Of a DNA stretch of 64,000 nt, positions 17,359 through 26,547 are shown in pieces; positions within the stretch are counted from its first letter, which is position 1; every line of letters begins with the position of its first letter. Both the position numbers and the translations under genes were made by a program. The DNA comes from Microbulbifer sp. YPW1. Lineage in GTDB: Bacteria; Pseudomonadota; Gammaproteobacteria; Pseudomonadales; Cellvibrionaceae. The notes below the pieces were generated by a model, which saw only the letters and a program-made list of their open reading frames with translations, ran no database searches and was not told where the DNA came from. Location of the stretch: assembly GCF_013367775.1 (NCBI RefSeq), contig NZ_CP055157.1:3360001-3424000 (forward strand), in the 5' to 3' direction.

Positions 17359-18753
17359 ATGACTGAACTCTCCTGGCTCACGCTTTTACCTCCTTTTATC
17401 GCCATTGGCCTGGCGCTGTTAACCCGCCAGGTTTACCTGGCGCTGTTCGCCGGTATCTGGTTAGGGTTCTTTCTGCTGAATCACGATGGTTTTTTTGCCT
17501 CCCTGGCGCAGGCGCTGGATGGTGTGTTAGCGGTTCTGGCCAATCCCGGTGATGCGCGGGTAGTGATGTTCACCCTTGTGATCGGTGCATTCATCATCAC
17601 ATTGGAACGCTGTGGGGCGGTCAGCGGCTTTGTGCGATTCCTGGAGCGCAGCCGCTGGGTCACTAATGGCAAGCGGGCTCAGTGGATGGCATGGCTGGTC
17701 GGCATTGTCATCTTCATCGAGTCCAATATTACGGTGCTGGTGGCAGGTACCGTTTCGCGTCCGCTGTTTGATCGGTTCCGGATTGCCCGTGAGAAGCTCG
17801 CGTACATTATTGATTCCACGTCAGCGCCTGTGTGCATGTTGATTCCCCTGAACGCCTGGGGTGCGTTTAATCTCGGGCTTTTGGATGGGCTCGGTGTGGA
17901 GGACCCGTTAAAAGTTCTGCTGGCGAGTATCCCCTTAAACCTGTACGCGATTGCCGCTGTCGCGCTTACAGCCTACACGATCTCCCGTGATTACAATCCG
18001 GGACCGATGGCTCAGGTGCAGGCCCGTACCAGCGGCGGTGAACTGGACGGCATCGATATCAGTGCGAGTACTGGTGAGAAGAGCCATATCAAACCCCGTG
18101 CGATGAATATGTTGTTGCCGGTCATGGTATTGATTCTCGCGATGCCGCTAAGCCTGTGGATCACCGGTGATGGCAAGATTTTTGAGGGCTCTGGCTCCAC
18201 ATCCGTACTCTGGGCATCGCTTGCAGCACTCACCACTGTGTCTGTGATGGTGATTGTGCAGCGCAGCATGTCGCTGGATGAACTCAGCCATACCTGGATG
18301 GAGGGCGCCGGGCGCATGTTGCCGCTGGCGATCATTCTGGTGCTGGCACTTGCGCTCGGCGCTATCTCCAAGACCCTCGGCACCGGGCAGTATGTCGCGG
18401 GGCTAGTGGGGGATTCGATTCCCCTGGCGTTGCTGCCGGTAGTCATTTTCCTGGTGTCCGGGGTAATTGCGTTTTCCGTGGGTTCCAGCTGGGGGACTTT
18501 CTCCATTATGTTGCCCATCGCCATTCCCGTGGCTAGTGCGCTGGGTGCGGAACCCGCTTTGTTCGTCGCCGCGGTGTTGTCTGGTGGCATCTTTGGCGAT
18601 CACAGTTCGCCGATTTCCGATACCACCATCGTGTCATCGCTGGCGGCCGGTACTGAGCATATCGAACACGTACGCACGCAGATACCTTATGCGCTGCGTG
18701 CTGGTGTGGTGAGCGCATTCGGGTTTATCGCGCTCGGTTATCTGATGCTGTAA
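17359..18753 (+). CDS. NhaC-type Na+/H+ antiporter family membrane transporter
   Basis: 464 aa from the ATG at 17359 (MTELSW); upstream alternatives add a non-hydrophobic tail. Many hydrophobic segments are seen, with the family's conserved features: FIESNITVLVAG, IDSTSAPVCMLIPLNAWGAF and GDHSSPISDTTIVSSLAAG near the C-terminus. Family members exchange cations or organic solutes at the inner membrane; some are malate/lactate or amino-acid exchangers. It lies 57 bp before a PLP decarboxylase and in line with the muropeptide genes. It might therefore import a breakdown product or export an amine, but the substrate cannot be read here. Family is firm, substrate unknown. Confidence 0.8.
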   Translation: MTELSWLTLLPPFIAIGLALLTRQVYLALFAGIWLGFFLLNHDGFFASLAQALDGVLAVLANPGDARVVMFTLVIGAFIITLERCGAVSGFVRFLERSRWVTNGKRAQWMAWLVGIVIFIESNITVLVAGTVSRPLFDRFRIAREKLAYIIDSTSAPVCMLIPLNAWGAFNLGLLDGLGVEDPLKVLLASIPLNLYAIAAVALTAYTISRDYNPGPMAQVQARTSGGELDGIDISASTGEKSHIKPRAMNMLLPVMVLILAMPLSLWITGDGKIFEGSGSTSVLWASLAALTTVSVMVIVQRSMSLDELSHTWMEGAGRMLPLAIILVLALALGAISKTLGTGQYVAGLVGDSIPLALLPVVIFLVSGVIAFSVGSSWGTFSIMLPIAIPVASALGAEPALFVAAVLSGGIFGDHSSPISDTTIVSSLAAGTEHIEHVRTQIPYALRAGVVSAFGFIALGYLML

Positions 18754-18810
18754 AGCGAAACAGGAAGTATTTTGAGTGAGAAACAAGGGTTGCAACCAGG
18801 GTAAAACGAC

Positions 18811-20853
18811 ATGAAGAAGAGCCCTTGTGAAATAGTGCTGTTTACGGATGACAAGGAATTTGCCGCGCGCTGGATAGACGAATTGACACCGCTCGCCGAG
18901 CACGATTCGGACGCACCCATTGCACTGGTATTCACACGCACTAGCGAGGAAGGGCTGGATTCAGCGCTCGCACGCGGCGCTGTGCAAATTCTGGTGGTGG
19001 ATGATAAGGGGCTCGGCGAAGCCGATCTAAAGGCTACCCTGGCACGGGTGCACGCGCAGCGGGCGGAGATTGATCGTGTACTACTGACCGGTGCCGACGA
19101 AGCCTCAGGCGCTGGCTTTGAATGTGTGATTTCCCGGGCTGAATCCAATTACGGTGTTGTGTATCGTACCTTGCGCCGAATTTTGCTGGAGCGCATCGCA
19201 ACCCCTTTTGCCGATGCATTGCGTGAGTATGTGTATGCGGCGCGAGATTCCTGGCACACTCCCGGGCATTCCAGTGGCGATAGCCTCAGTACCAGCCCCT
19301 GGATTGCCGATTTCTATCGCTTTATGGGCGAGCATATCTTCAATACCGACCTGTCCGTGAGCGTGAAAATGCTGGACTCCTTGATGGATCCCATCAGTGT
19401 GATTCGTCAGGCCCAGCAGCTTACAGCCAAGGCTTTTGGTGCGCACCAGAGTTACTTTGTTACCAACGGCACCTCCACTTCGAACAAGATCGTCCTGCAG
19501 CACCTCCTGCGCCACGGCGACCGTGTCATCGTGGATCGCAATTGCCACAAGTCCGTGCATCACGCGATGATCATGAGTGGTGCGCTGCCCGTCTACCTGG
19601 AGTCTGCGGTCAATCAGCATTATGGCGTTTACGGCCCGGTGCCACAGCGTGAAATTTTCAGTGCGATTGACGCCAACCCCGGTGCTCGTCTGCTGGTCCT
19701 TACATCATGTACCTATGATGGACTGCGCTACGATCTGCGCCCGATTATCGAATACGCCCACGCGGCGGGCCTGTTTGTCCTGATTGATGAAGCCTGGTAT
19801 GCCCATGGTCGGTTTCACCCGGCCCTGCGCCCGACGGCGCTGGAGTGTGGGGCCGATTTTGTTACCCAGTCTACGCACAAGATGCTCTCGGCATTTTCTC
19901 AGGCGAGCATGATTCATGTGGGAAATTTCGAGTGGCAATTATCGCGGGATGGAGAGGAACGGGAAGAATTTGACGCGGCCGGATTCCGCGAAGATATCAA
20001 TATGCACACTTCTACCAGCCCGCAGTACGGCATGATTGCCAGCCTGGATGTGGCCCGCAAGCAGATGAGTATTGAGGGCTACCAGGTACTGGATCGCACC
20101 CTGGGATTTGCCGAAGAAATACGCCAGTTTGTCGATCAGAATACGGTTTTCCGCAGCCTCGACGCGGAAGATCTCTGTGGCCCCAGACTGGCAAAAGACG
20201 GCATTCGTCTCGACCCGACCAAAGTCACCATTGATGTGGGCCAATCGGGTCTCAGCGCACCGGACGCACAGGCAGCTTTATTTACCGAATTCGGCATTCA
20301 GGTCGAGAAGAACACCCACAACACGCTGTCTTTTCTGGTCACTATCGGCACCACGGAGAGTAAGGTGCTGCGTTTGAAGCAAGCCTTGCGCCAGTTATCG
20401 GACGACGCTTGCAAAGCAGGGGGGCGCAGAGTTTCTGCCGCGGGTAACGATGAAGCTCCAGTTCGCGGACAGACCCTGCCCGAGCTCAGTGAGATCGTTG
20501 CCCTGCCGCGCACCGCGTATTTTGCCCGAGGGGAGAAACTTGCCTGGGAAGGCGGTGGCCGCGCTGCGCTGATTGGTCGTGTCGCTTGCGACGAGGTGGT
20601 TCCATATCCCCCGGGTATCCCTCTACTGGTGCCCGGCCAGGAGGTTACCGCAGAAATTCTCGATGCGATCATCGCTTTCACCAGTGAACGCGCGGACCTG
20701 GAAATGCATGGCCTGCGCCGTATCGATGGATCTCCGGCCCTGCGTGTGTTGACCGCGCGAGAAGCCGCTTTGGCGACGGTGGAATATCAGCAACTATGCA
20801 CATTGAACGATGCCCGGTCGCCAGCTGCAGGGACATCGCGGGAGGCAGTATGA
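18811..20853 (+). CDS. Orn/Lys/Arg decarboxylase-family PLP enzyme
   Basis: 680 aa, slightly shorter than E. coli LdcC or SpeC (about 710). Residues 1-125 form a receiver-like wing domain and about 135-530 a fold-type I PLP core. The latter has HTPGHSSGD, the aspartate that contacts the pyridine ring in LIDEAW (Asp326), and the Schiff-base lysine in STHK (Lys357). A C-terminal domain follows. Enzymes of this family convert lysine, ornithine or arginine to diamines. Its stop codon overlaps the start of the VanX-NamZ fusion (ATGA), so the two are translationally coupled, which ties it to cell-wall salvage. A substrate from the stem peptide is possible, as is acid resistance with the transporter upstream; neither is shown. 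Confidence 0.85.
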   Translation: MKKSPCEIVLFTDDKEFAARWIDELTPLAEHDSDAPIALVFTRTSEEGLDSALARGAVQILVVDDKGLGEADLKATLARVHAQRAEIDRVLLTGADEASGAGFECVISRAESNYGVVYRTLRRILLERIATPFADALREYVYAARDSWHTPGHSSGDSLSTSPWIADFYRFMGEHIFNTDLSVSVKMLDSLMDPISVIRQAQQLTAKAFGAHQSYFVTNGTSTSNKIVLQHLLRHGDRVIVDRNCHKSVHHAMIMSGALPVYLESAVNQHYGVYGPVPQREIFSAIDANPGARLLVLTSCTYDGLRYDLRPIIEYAHAAGLFVLIDEAWYAHGRFHPALRPTALECGADFVTQSTHKMLSAFSQASMIHVGNFEWQLSRDGEEREEFDAAGFREDINMHTSTSPQYGMIASLDVARKQMSIEGYQVLDRTLGFAEEIRQFVDQNTVFRSLDAEDLCGPRLAKDGIRLDPTKVTIDVGQSGLSAPDAQAALFTEFGIQVEKNTHNTLSFLVTIGTTESKVLRLKQALRQLSDDACKAGGRRVSAAGNDEAPVRGQTLPELSEIVALPRTAYFARGEKLAWEGGGRAALIGRVACDEVVPYPPGIPLLVPGQEVTAEILDAIIAFTSERADLEMHGLRRIDGSPALRVLTAREAALATVEYQQLCTLNDARSPAAGTSREAV

Positions 20854-22718
20854 GGAAGGTTTGGAAGCAGGGGGGGCTTATCGCCCTGGCCGCCATACTG
20901 GTCATTGGTGGTGTCACGCTCAGCACGTTTTATTCACAGGGCGAAAGTCGCCGGGCGGAGACGGCCAGTGTAACCACTTCGACCAATCCGGGGTTTGTGG
21001 CGGTACGCGGTGGCAATATCAAGGTCGCCATGCGCTACGCGACGACAAATAATCTGGTGGGAGAGCCGCTGGATGGGTACCGGGATAACCTGTGTCTGTT
21101 GGCACCCGCAGCCGCCCACGCGCTGGAAAAAGTGGCTCACCGGCTGGCAGAAGAAGGGCTGGGTCTCGAACTGTTCGACTGCTACCGCCCGCAGCAGGCC
21201 GTCAATCACTTTGTACGCTGGGCCGCCGCGCCGGAAGATCACAGCACCAAAGCGGATTTCTATCCACGGGAGAAAAAATCCGAGATGTTCGAGCGGGGCT
21301 ATATCGCTGAACGCTCCGGGCATAGCCGCGGTGCCACTGTGGATTTGACCCTCTACCGTATCGATACCGGCGAGGCGCTGGAGATGGGGACCGGGTTCGA
21401 TTTTATGGATGAACGTTCGGCGACGGAATATCCGTTGAAGGATGCCACCGCACGCGCGAATCGGCTGCACCTGCGCGAGGTCATGGGGGCGGCGGGGTTT
21501 GTCAACTATACCCAGGAGTGGTGGCACTACACCTACAAGCCCGAGCCTTATCCCGACACCTATTTTGATGTGCCGGTGGCTCACGCCTCGCTGGAGGATG
21601 GCGATACCGGTGCTTCGGCGTTGCGCACCGGCGCAGAGCAAGCCGACCTCTACCTGCCCCTGCTGCGCGATCAGAAAGTGGGGCTGGTGGTAAACCAGAC
21701 TTCTCGGGTGGGCGAGTCGCACCTGATTGATTTTCTACGCCAGCGTCAGGTCGGCTTGCAGAAAATTTTCGCACTGGAACACGGTGTGCGCGGCAATGTG
21801 GAAAACGGTGGCAAGGTAGATGATGGTATCGACGGCCCGAGTGGATTGCCTATCGTCTCCCTCTATGGTGGCAATTACGCACCCAGCGAGGAGAACCTGA
21901 CGGAGCTGGATTGGCTGGTATTTGATATCCAGGACGTGGGTGTACGCTTTTACACCTACATCAGCTCATTGCACTACCTGATGCAGGCCTGCGCTGATCA
22001 TCAGGTTCCGCTGATGGTACTGGACCGGCCTAATCCGAATGGGGACTACATCGATGGTCCCCTGCTGGAAAAACCTTTTCAGAGTTTTGTGGGCATGCAC
22101 CCCATCCCGCTGATACACGGCATGACCGTGGGTGAACTGGCGCAAATGATCAATGGGGAGGGCTGGCTGGATGGCGGTGCGCAATGTGCGCTGACGGTGA
22201 TTCCGGTGGCGAACTACCGCAAGAGCATGGCTTACAGCCTGCCGGTGCGTCCATCGCCGAATCTGCCCAATGATTTGTCCATCCGCTTGTACCCCTCTCT
22301 GGGGCTCTTCGAGGGCACTACGGTGAGTGTGGGACGCGGAACTGAATTTCCGTTCCAGGTGCTGGGTCATCCGGGTGATCATCAGGGCACCTTTACATTT
22401 ACCCCGATACCTGTTGCCGGTGCCAGCGAGAATCCCAAACATAAGGGGATCCTGTTGACGGGAGATGATTTACGCAATGCGGATTCCCGTGTGCGCTTTT
22501 CGCTGCAACCGTTGCTCTCCTGGTCCCGGCGCACGGGAGAGTCTCCCGAAGCATTTTTCTCTCGCGCCAGTTTTTTTGACAAGCTCGCCGGCACAGACCA
22601 GCTGCGCAAGGCCGTCATGGACGGTACCAGTGCTAAACAGATTCGTGCCTCCTGGCAGGCGGATCTCGCTGCCTTTCGCAAACAGCGGCAGTCTTACCTG
22701 CTGTATCCGGAGCAATGA
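20850..22718 (+). CDS. Fusion of VanX-type D-Ala-D-Ala dipeptidase and NamZ-type exo-N-acetylmuramidase (DUF1343, GH171)
   Basis: 622 aa. The start at 20850 has GGAGG upstream and overlaps the previous stop. Residues 9-28 are a signal anchor. Residues about 45-245 are a peptidase M15D (VanX/DdpX) domain with the zinc and catalytic set SGHSRGATVD (His158, Asp165) and EWWH (Glu223, His226). Residues about 260-620 are a DUF1343/NamZ domain with GLVVNQTSRVG, ALEHGVRG, DIQDVGVRFYTYIS, VLDRPNPNG and HGMTVGELAQM. VanX enzymes hydrolyse D-Ala-D-Ala. NamZ removes MurNAc from non-reducing glycan ends. The fusion thus joins a peptide-side and a glycan-side activity, both facing the periplasm. The next gene overlaps by 4 bp. 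Domain assignments are strong; joint function is inferred. Confidence 0.9.
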   Translation: MRKVWKQGGLIALAAILVIGGVTLSTFYSQGESRRAETASVTTSTNPGFVAVRGGNIKVAMRYATTNNLVGEPLDGYRDNLCLLAPAAAHALEKVAHRLAEEGLGLELFDCYRPQQAVNHFVRWAAAPEDHSTKADFYPREKKSEMFERGYIAERSGHSRGATVDLTLYRIDTGEALEMGTGFDFMDERSATEYPLKDATARANRLHLREVMGAAGFVNYTQEWWHYTYKPEPYPDTYFDVPVAHASLEDGDTGASALRTGAEQADLYLPLLRDQKVGLVVNQTSRVGESHLIDFLRQRQVGLQKIFALEHGVRGNVENGGKVDDGIDGPSGLPIVSLYGGNYAPSEENLTELDWLVFDIQDVGVRFYTYISSLHYLMQACADHQVPLMVLDRPNPNGDYIDGPLLEKPFQSFVGMHPIPLIHGMTVGELAQMINGEGWLDGGAQCALTVIPVANYRKSMAYSLPVRPSPNLPNDLSIRLYPSLGLFEGTTVSVGRGTEFPFQVLGHPGDHQGTFTFTPIPVAGASENPKHKGILLTGDDLRNADSRVRFSLQPLLSWSRRTGESPEAFFSRASFFDKLAGTDQLRKAVMDGTSAKQIRASWQADLAAFRKQRQSYLLYPEQ

Positions 22719-23908
22719 CTGTGCAGCGGCACATTGACGATATTTTGCAGCAGTTACCCAGCGGTCGCCTGATGTCCGTTGACCTGCTGCGGGGGCTGGC
22801 CATTGCCGCCATGGTTCTGGTCAATAACCCGGGCAGCTGGTCCTACGTCTATGCGCCTATGGCCCATGCGGAATGGCATGGGTGGACACCGACCGATGTA
22901 ATTTTCCCTCTGTTCCTGTTCGTAGTCGGATTGTCTATGGTGCTTTCCTGCGGTCGCAGCAGGTCATTCCCTGCGGTTGGTTGGGCGCAGTGGAGCAGGG
23001 CACTCAAGCTGTTTGCTCTGGGGCTGTTCCTGGCGGTGTTTTTCTACAATTTCCGCGATGACTCATACAGCTGGGTACAGGATCGGTTGGAGGGTATCCG
23101 TTGGATGGGGGTATTGCAGCGCATCGCACTGGTTTACATTGTTTGCTGTTACCTGGTGCGCTGGCTTTCGACGTCAGGCCTGATTGTCGCGACAGTTCTC
23201 TGCAGTCTGCTGCCGTGGCTAATGATGCTGTTTTTGCCCTACCAGAATGCCGCCGGAGAAACCTTTCAGGGGCAACTGGCATTCGGCAATCATTTTTCTG
23301 CCTGGCTGGACCAGTGGCTTCTCGGAGCTGAGCATGTGTATTACCGCAGTGCCGAGCCTTTCCCGTTTGATCCCGAGGGTGTGCTGACCACCTTTGCAGC
23401 AGCTTCCACCTGTCTGCTGGGGGTGCTGGCTGGCCTTGCCTGGAAGCAAACGGGAGTGGACAGCGCATCGCAGCTGCGACTGTGTCGAGTCTGGGGACTT
23501 GGCGGCGCCGCTATGCTGATAGTGGGGCAGTTATTGAATCCGCTTGTGCCTATCAACAAGGCACTCTGGTCGCCGAGCTTTGTGCTGGTAACTGCCGGTG
23601 TGTCCACACTACTGCTGTCCGGGCTCTATTATCTGGTGGATATCCGCGAACGCCGTCGCGCGCTGGCGCCACTGCTGGTGTTCGGTGTCAATGCCATTGC
23701 CCTGTTTATGCTCGCGGGTGTGATGGGGCGGTTGTTGATCATGTTACCGGTGGGGGATACCACACTAAAAGGCTGGCTGTTCCATACTGTGTTCCAGCCA
23801 TTATTTGGTAGCTACGGCGGTTCGCTGGCATTTGCAGTGTCCAATCTGGCGCTATTTTATCTGGTGATGTGGCAGATGTACCGTCGCCGTATTATCTGGA
23901 AAGTGTGA
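22715..23908 (+). CDS. nagX: NagX-like membrane protein (HGSNAT-related acyltransferase family)
   Basis: 397 aa with about ten hydrophobic segments. The family core is clear: SVDLLRGLAIAAMVLVNNPG, then HAEWHGWTPTDVIFPLFLFVVG. Relatives include human heparan-alpha-glucosaminide N-acetyltransferase. Bacterial NagX genes recur in N-acetylglucosamine regulons of marine gammaproteobacteria, where a role in amino-sugar transport or modification has been proposed. The start overlaps the stop of the VanX-NamZ fusion (ATGA), so it is translationally coupled. It probably handles MurNAc or GlcNAc products at the inner membrane. The symbol rests on family resemblance, not a tested function. Confidence 0.8.
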   Translation: MTVQRHIDDILQQLPSGRLMSVDLLRGLAIAAMVLVNNPGSWSYVYAPMAHAEWHGWTPTDVIFPLFLFVVGLSMVLSCGRSRSFPAVGWAQWSRALKLFALGLFLAVFFYNFRDDSYSWVQDRLEGIRWMGVLQRIALVYIVCCYLVRWLSTSGLIVATVLCSLLPWLMMLFLPYQNAAGETFQGQLAFGNHFSAWLDQWLLGAEHVYYRSAEPFPFDPEGVLTTFAAASTCLLGVLAGLAWKQTGVDSASQLRLCRVWGLGGAAMLIVGQLLNPLVPINKALWSPSFVLVTAGVSTLLLSGLYYLVDIRERRRALAPLLVFGVNAIALFMLAGVMGRLLIMLPVGDTTLKGWLFHTVFQPLFGSYGGSLAFAVSNLALFYLVMWQMYRRRIIWKV

Positions 23909-23960
23909 GCGGCGATGTTTCGGTGCTGTAGTTCGCTCTTTGGTTGACTCTTTGGTTGGG

Positions 23961-25424
23961 ATGAATCGTGTGACCCGGGGTATGGATTCCAGTACGCAGG
24001 CATTTCTCGCTGCACTCCGCAGGGTGTTTCCCGGCGAACGCTTGCTGTATGGGCGCGAAAATACGTCGCCCTTTGAATGCGACGCGCTTCCGGTCTACTG
24101 TCAGGAGCCACTGGCGGTCGCCCTCGCACACAGCGAGCAGGATGTGGTGGCGGCGGTTCGTCTGTGCCATGAATTTTCTGTACCGCTGGTCTCCCGCGGT
24201 GCCGGCACCGGCCTGTCCGCAGGGGCCAAACCCATCTCGCAGGGCTTGCTTCTGGTCACCGCACCTATGAATCGAATTCTGGACCTGGACCCTCAGGCGA
24301 TGACGGCACGTGTGCAGCCCGGTGTGATTAATCAACAAATCTCCACGGTGGCGGCGCCTCACGGACTTTACTATGCGCCGGATCCATCTTCCCAGATCGC
24401 CTGTTCCATTGGCGGTAATGTCGCAGAAAATGCTGGCGGTGTGCATTGCCTGAAGTACGGTGTCACGGTCCAGAACGTTCTTTCCGTGCGCGTGGTATCC
24501 GCAGCCGCCGGCAACGTGGGTGAGGTAATGACCCTCGGCGGCGATTGCCTCAGCCAGCCGGGGTACGATTTGCTGGCACTGGTGCACGGTAGTGAAGGCG
24601 GTCTGGGGGTTATCACCGAGGTCACCGTAAGGCTGACATCGGTACCGGAAAAAACACGTACCCTGATGGCGGATTTTGACAGTGTGCGCGCCGCCGCGGA
24701 TGCGGTATCCGCCATCGTGCGGGCTGGTGTGATTCCCGCGGCACTGGAAATGATGGACAAGCTCGCCATCTCCGCCACCGAAGCATTTTGTCACGCCGGC
24801 TATAACCTGAAAGCGGCAGCGATACTGTTGATTGACCTGGATGGTCATCCCCTGGAGGTGGACGCGGAGCTTGCCGTGGTAGAGCAGGTGTTGAGTGCAT
24901 CAGGGGCGGTGCAGGTGCAGTGCGCGGCAGACGCGTTGCAGAGAGCCCGGTGGTGGAAAGGGCGCAAGAGTGCCTTCCCGGCTATTGGCCGTCTGAGCCC
25001 GGATTACTACTGTATTGACGGCACGGTGCCTCGACACCGTATCGGCGAGGTGCTGGAAGCGACCGCGCGATTTGCCGAACAGTACGACCTTCAGGTTGCC
25101 AATGTGTTCCACGCAGGGGATGGCAATCTGCACCCGATCATCATGTTCGATGGCAGCGAGTCCGACGCCCTCGAGCGCACGGAAAAGCTGGCCGCGGACA
25201 TTCTTGAATACTGCATTGCCGTAGGCGGCACCATCACCGGTGAACACGGTGTGGGTATCGAAAAAATCAACCAGATGGCGGTGCAATTCAGTGACGCCGA
25301 GCTGGAACAGTTTCGCGCGATCAAACGCGCATTGGATCCTTTCCAGCTTCTGAACCCTGACAAGCAGATTCCCACCCTGGCCCGGTGCCAGGAATATCGC
25401 GCGTTGAGGCAAGAGCGTGGCTGA
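23961..25424 (+). CDS. glcD: GlcD-type FAD subunit of glycolate/D-lactate oxidase
   Basis: 487 aa from the ATG at 23961; ATG 23982 is an alternative. The FAD-binding PCMH domain (PLVSRGAGTGLSAGA, PDPSSQIACSIGGNVAENAGG) is followed by the FAD-oxidase C domain with VFHAGDGNLHP and TGEHGVGIEK. GlcD is the catalytic subunit of the GlcDEF complex, which oxidises glycolate and also D-lactate, passing electrons to the membrane. It lies 52 bp after nagX and overlaps glcE by 8 bp. No glcC regulator, malate synthase or glycolate permease is nearby. MurQ in the same island would release D-lactate, so D-lactate is the more likely substrate here (inference). Confidence 0.9.
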   Translation: MNRVTRGMDSSTQAFLAALRRVFPGERLLYGRENTSPFECDALPVYCQEPLAVALAHSEQDVVAAVRLCHEFSVPLVSRGAGTGLSAGAKPISQGLLLVTAPMNRILDLDPQAMTARVQPGVINQQISTVAAPHGLYYAPDPSSQIACSIGGNVAENAGGVHCLKYGVTVQNVLSVRVVSAAAGNVGEVMTLGGDCLSQPGYDLLALVHGSEGGLGVITEVTVRLTSVPEKTRTLMADFDSVRAAADAVSAIVRAGVIPAALEMMDKLAISATEAFCHAGYNLKAAAILLIDLDGHPLEVDAELAVVEQVLSASGAVQVQCAADALQRARWWKGRKSAFPAIGRLSPDYYCIDGTVPRHRIGEVLEATARFAEQYDLQVANVFHAGDGNLHPIIMFDGSESDALERTEKLAADILEYCIAVGGTITGEHGVGIEKINQMAVQFSDAELEQFRAIKRALDPFQLLNPDKQIPTLARCQEYRALRQERG

Positions 25425-26544
25425 AGTAATACACCCAGGTAATGATCAGGATTATTCCGAGGGCCTCGCGGCACAGGTGCGCGAATGCTATGTCGCAAAC
25501 ACGGAGCTTGAGACTGGTGCATCTTCTCGGCCACATCTGGTGGTGGGGGGCAACGGCAGCCGCGTCGCATTGGGATTACCTGGCGACGCCACCCTCGCGA
25601 TTGGTATGCACCGGGGCGTCATCGACTACCAGCCCGAGGAGCTGACGCTGCGCGCCCGCGCCGGCACGCCCCTGAGCGAACTGGAAGCGTTACTGGCGCA
25701 CAATAACCAGAGCTTCGCCGCGGAAATCCCGCAACCTTCCCCGCAAAGTACCCTGGGTGGCGCCATTGCTTCCGGTTGGGACGGGCCATCCCGCGCATTT
25801 GGTATGGCACTGCGCGACAGCCTGCTGGGATGCAGGCTGATCAACGGACGTGGTGAAATCGTCAACTTTGGCGGGCAGGTGATGAAGAATGTGGCGGGCT
25901 ATGATCTGGCGCGCCTGCAAGTTGGCGCACTGGGCACCCTGGGGGCAATTCTCGATGTCACCTTGCGCCTGCAACCGCGCGCCGAACATACGGCTTCGAT
26001 CTCCTTCGCGGTTGCGCCTGGTGATTTGGCCCAGTGGTGGCAGCGCACACGCAGTCTACGCCCGTTGCTGACCGGTACCTGTTATCAGGACGGGCGCCTG
26101 TACCTGCGCATCAGTGGGCGAACCATCGCGGTGCAGGAACTGCTTACGCAATTGGGTGGTGACGCCACAGACTTCGACTGGGCAGCGTTGACGAATTTTC
26201 AGCTGCCGTTTTTCTGCAGTGAGCGGCTCGCCTGTGTGCATTTGCCCCGGTACGCCCATTTGCCGGTGAATGCCGGCCAGGCGCTGGTCGAGTGGGAAGG
26301 CGCGCGGGTCTGGGTACGGGATGGTGATCATCATGCACTGGCCCGTGTCGCAGCTGACCGGGGTGGCTTCGTTCAGATAATGCGCGGGCCTTTGGTTCCC
26401 GCGCAGGCGGATGCTCCGGAGTGGCATTGCGCATTGCGCGACGCCCTCGACCCCAAGGGGCTGTTCAACCCGGTGCTGTTCCGTGCGCGGTTTTGCAGTA
26501 GCGACGAGGCGCCTGAGCGAGTGGCAAATGGAGCGGGGCACTAA
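25417..26544 (+). CDS. glcE: GlcE-type FAD-binding subunit of glycolate/D-lactate oxidase
   Basis: 375 aa from the GTG at 25417, which overlaps the glcD stop. It contains only an FAD-binding PCMH-type domain: VVGGNGSRVALG, LRARAGTPLSELEALLA, PSPQSTLGGAIASG and GGQVMKNVAGYDLARL. It lacks the large catalytic C domain of GlcD, as expected for GlcE. It forms the soluble core of the complex with GlcD and GlcF. The gap to glcF is only 3 bp. Confidence 0.92.
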   Translation: MAEVIHPGNDQDYSEGLAAQVRECYVANTELETGASSRPHLVVGGNGSRVALGLPGDATLAIGMHRGVIDYQPEELTLRARAGTPLSELEALLAHNNQSFAAEIPQPSPQSTLGGAIASGWDGPSRAFGMALRDSLLGCRLINGRGEIVNFGGQVMKNVAGYDLARLQVGALGTLGAILDVTLRLQPRAEHTASISFAVAPGDLAQWWQRTRSLRPLLTGTCYQDGRLYLRISGRTIAVQELLTQLGGDATDFDWAALTNFQLPFFCSERLACVHLPRYAHLPVNAGQALVEWEGARVWVRDGDHHALARVAADRGGFVQIMRGPLVPAQADAPEWHCALRDALDPKGLFNPVLFRARFCSSDEAPERVANGAGH

Positions 26545-26547
26545 CCA

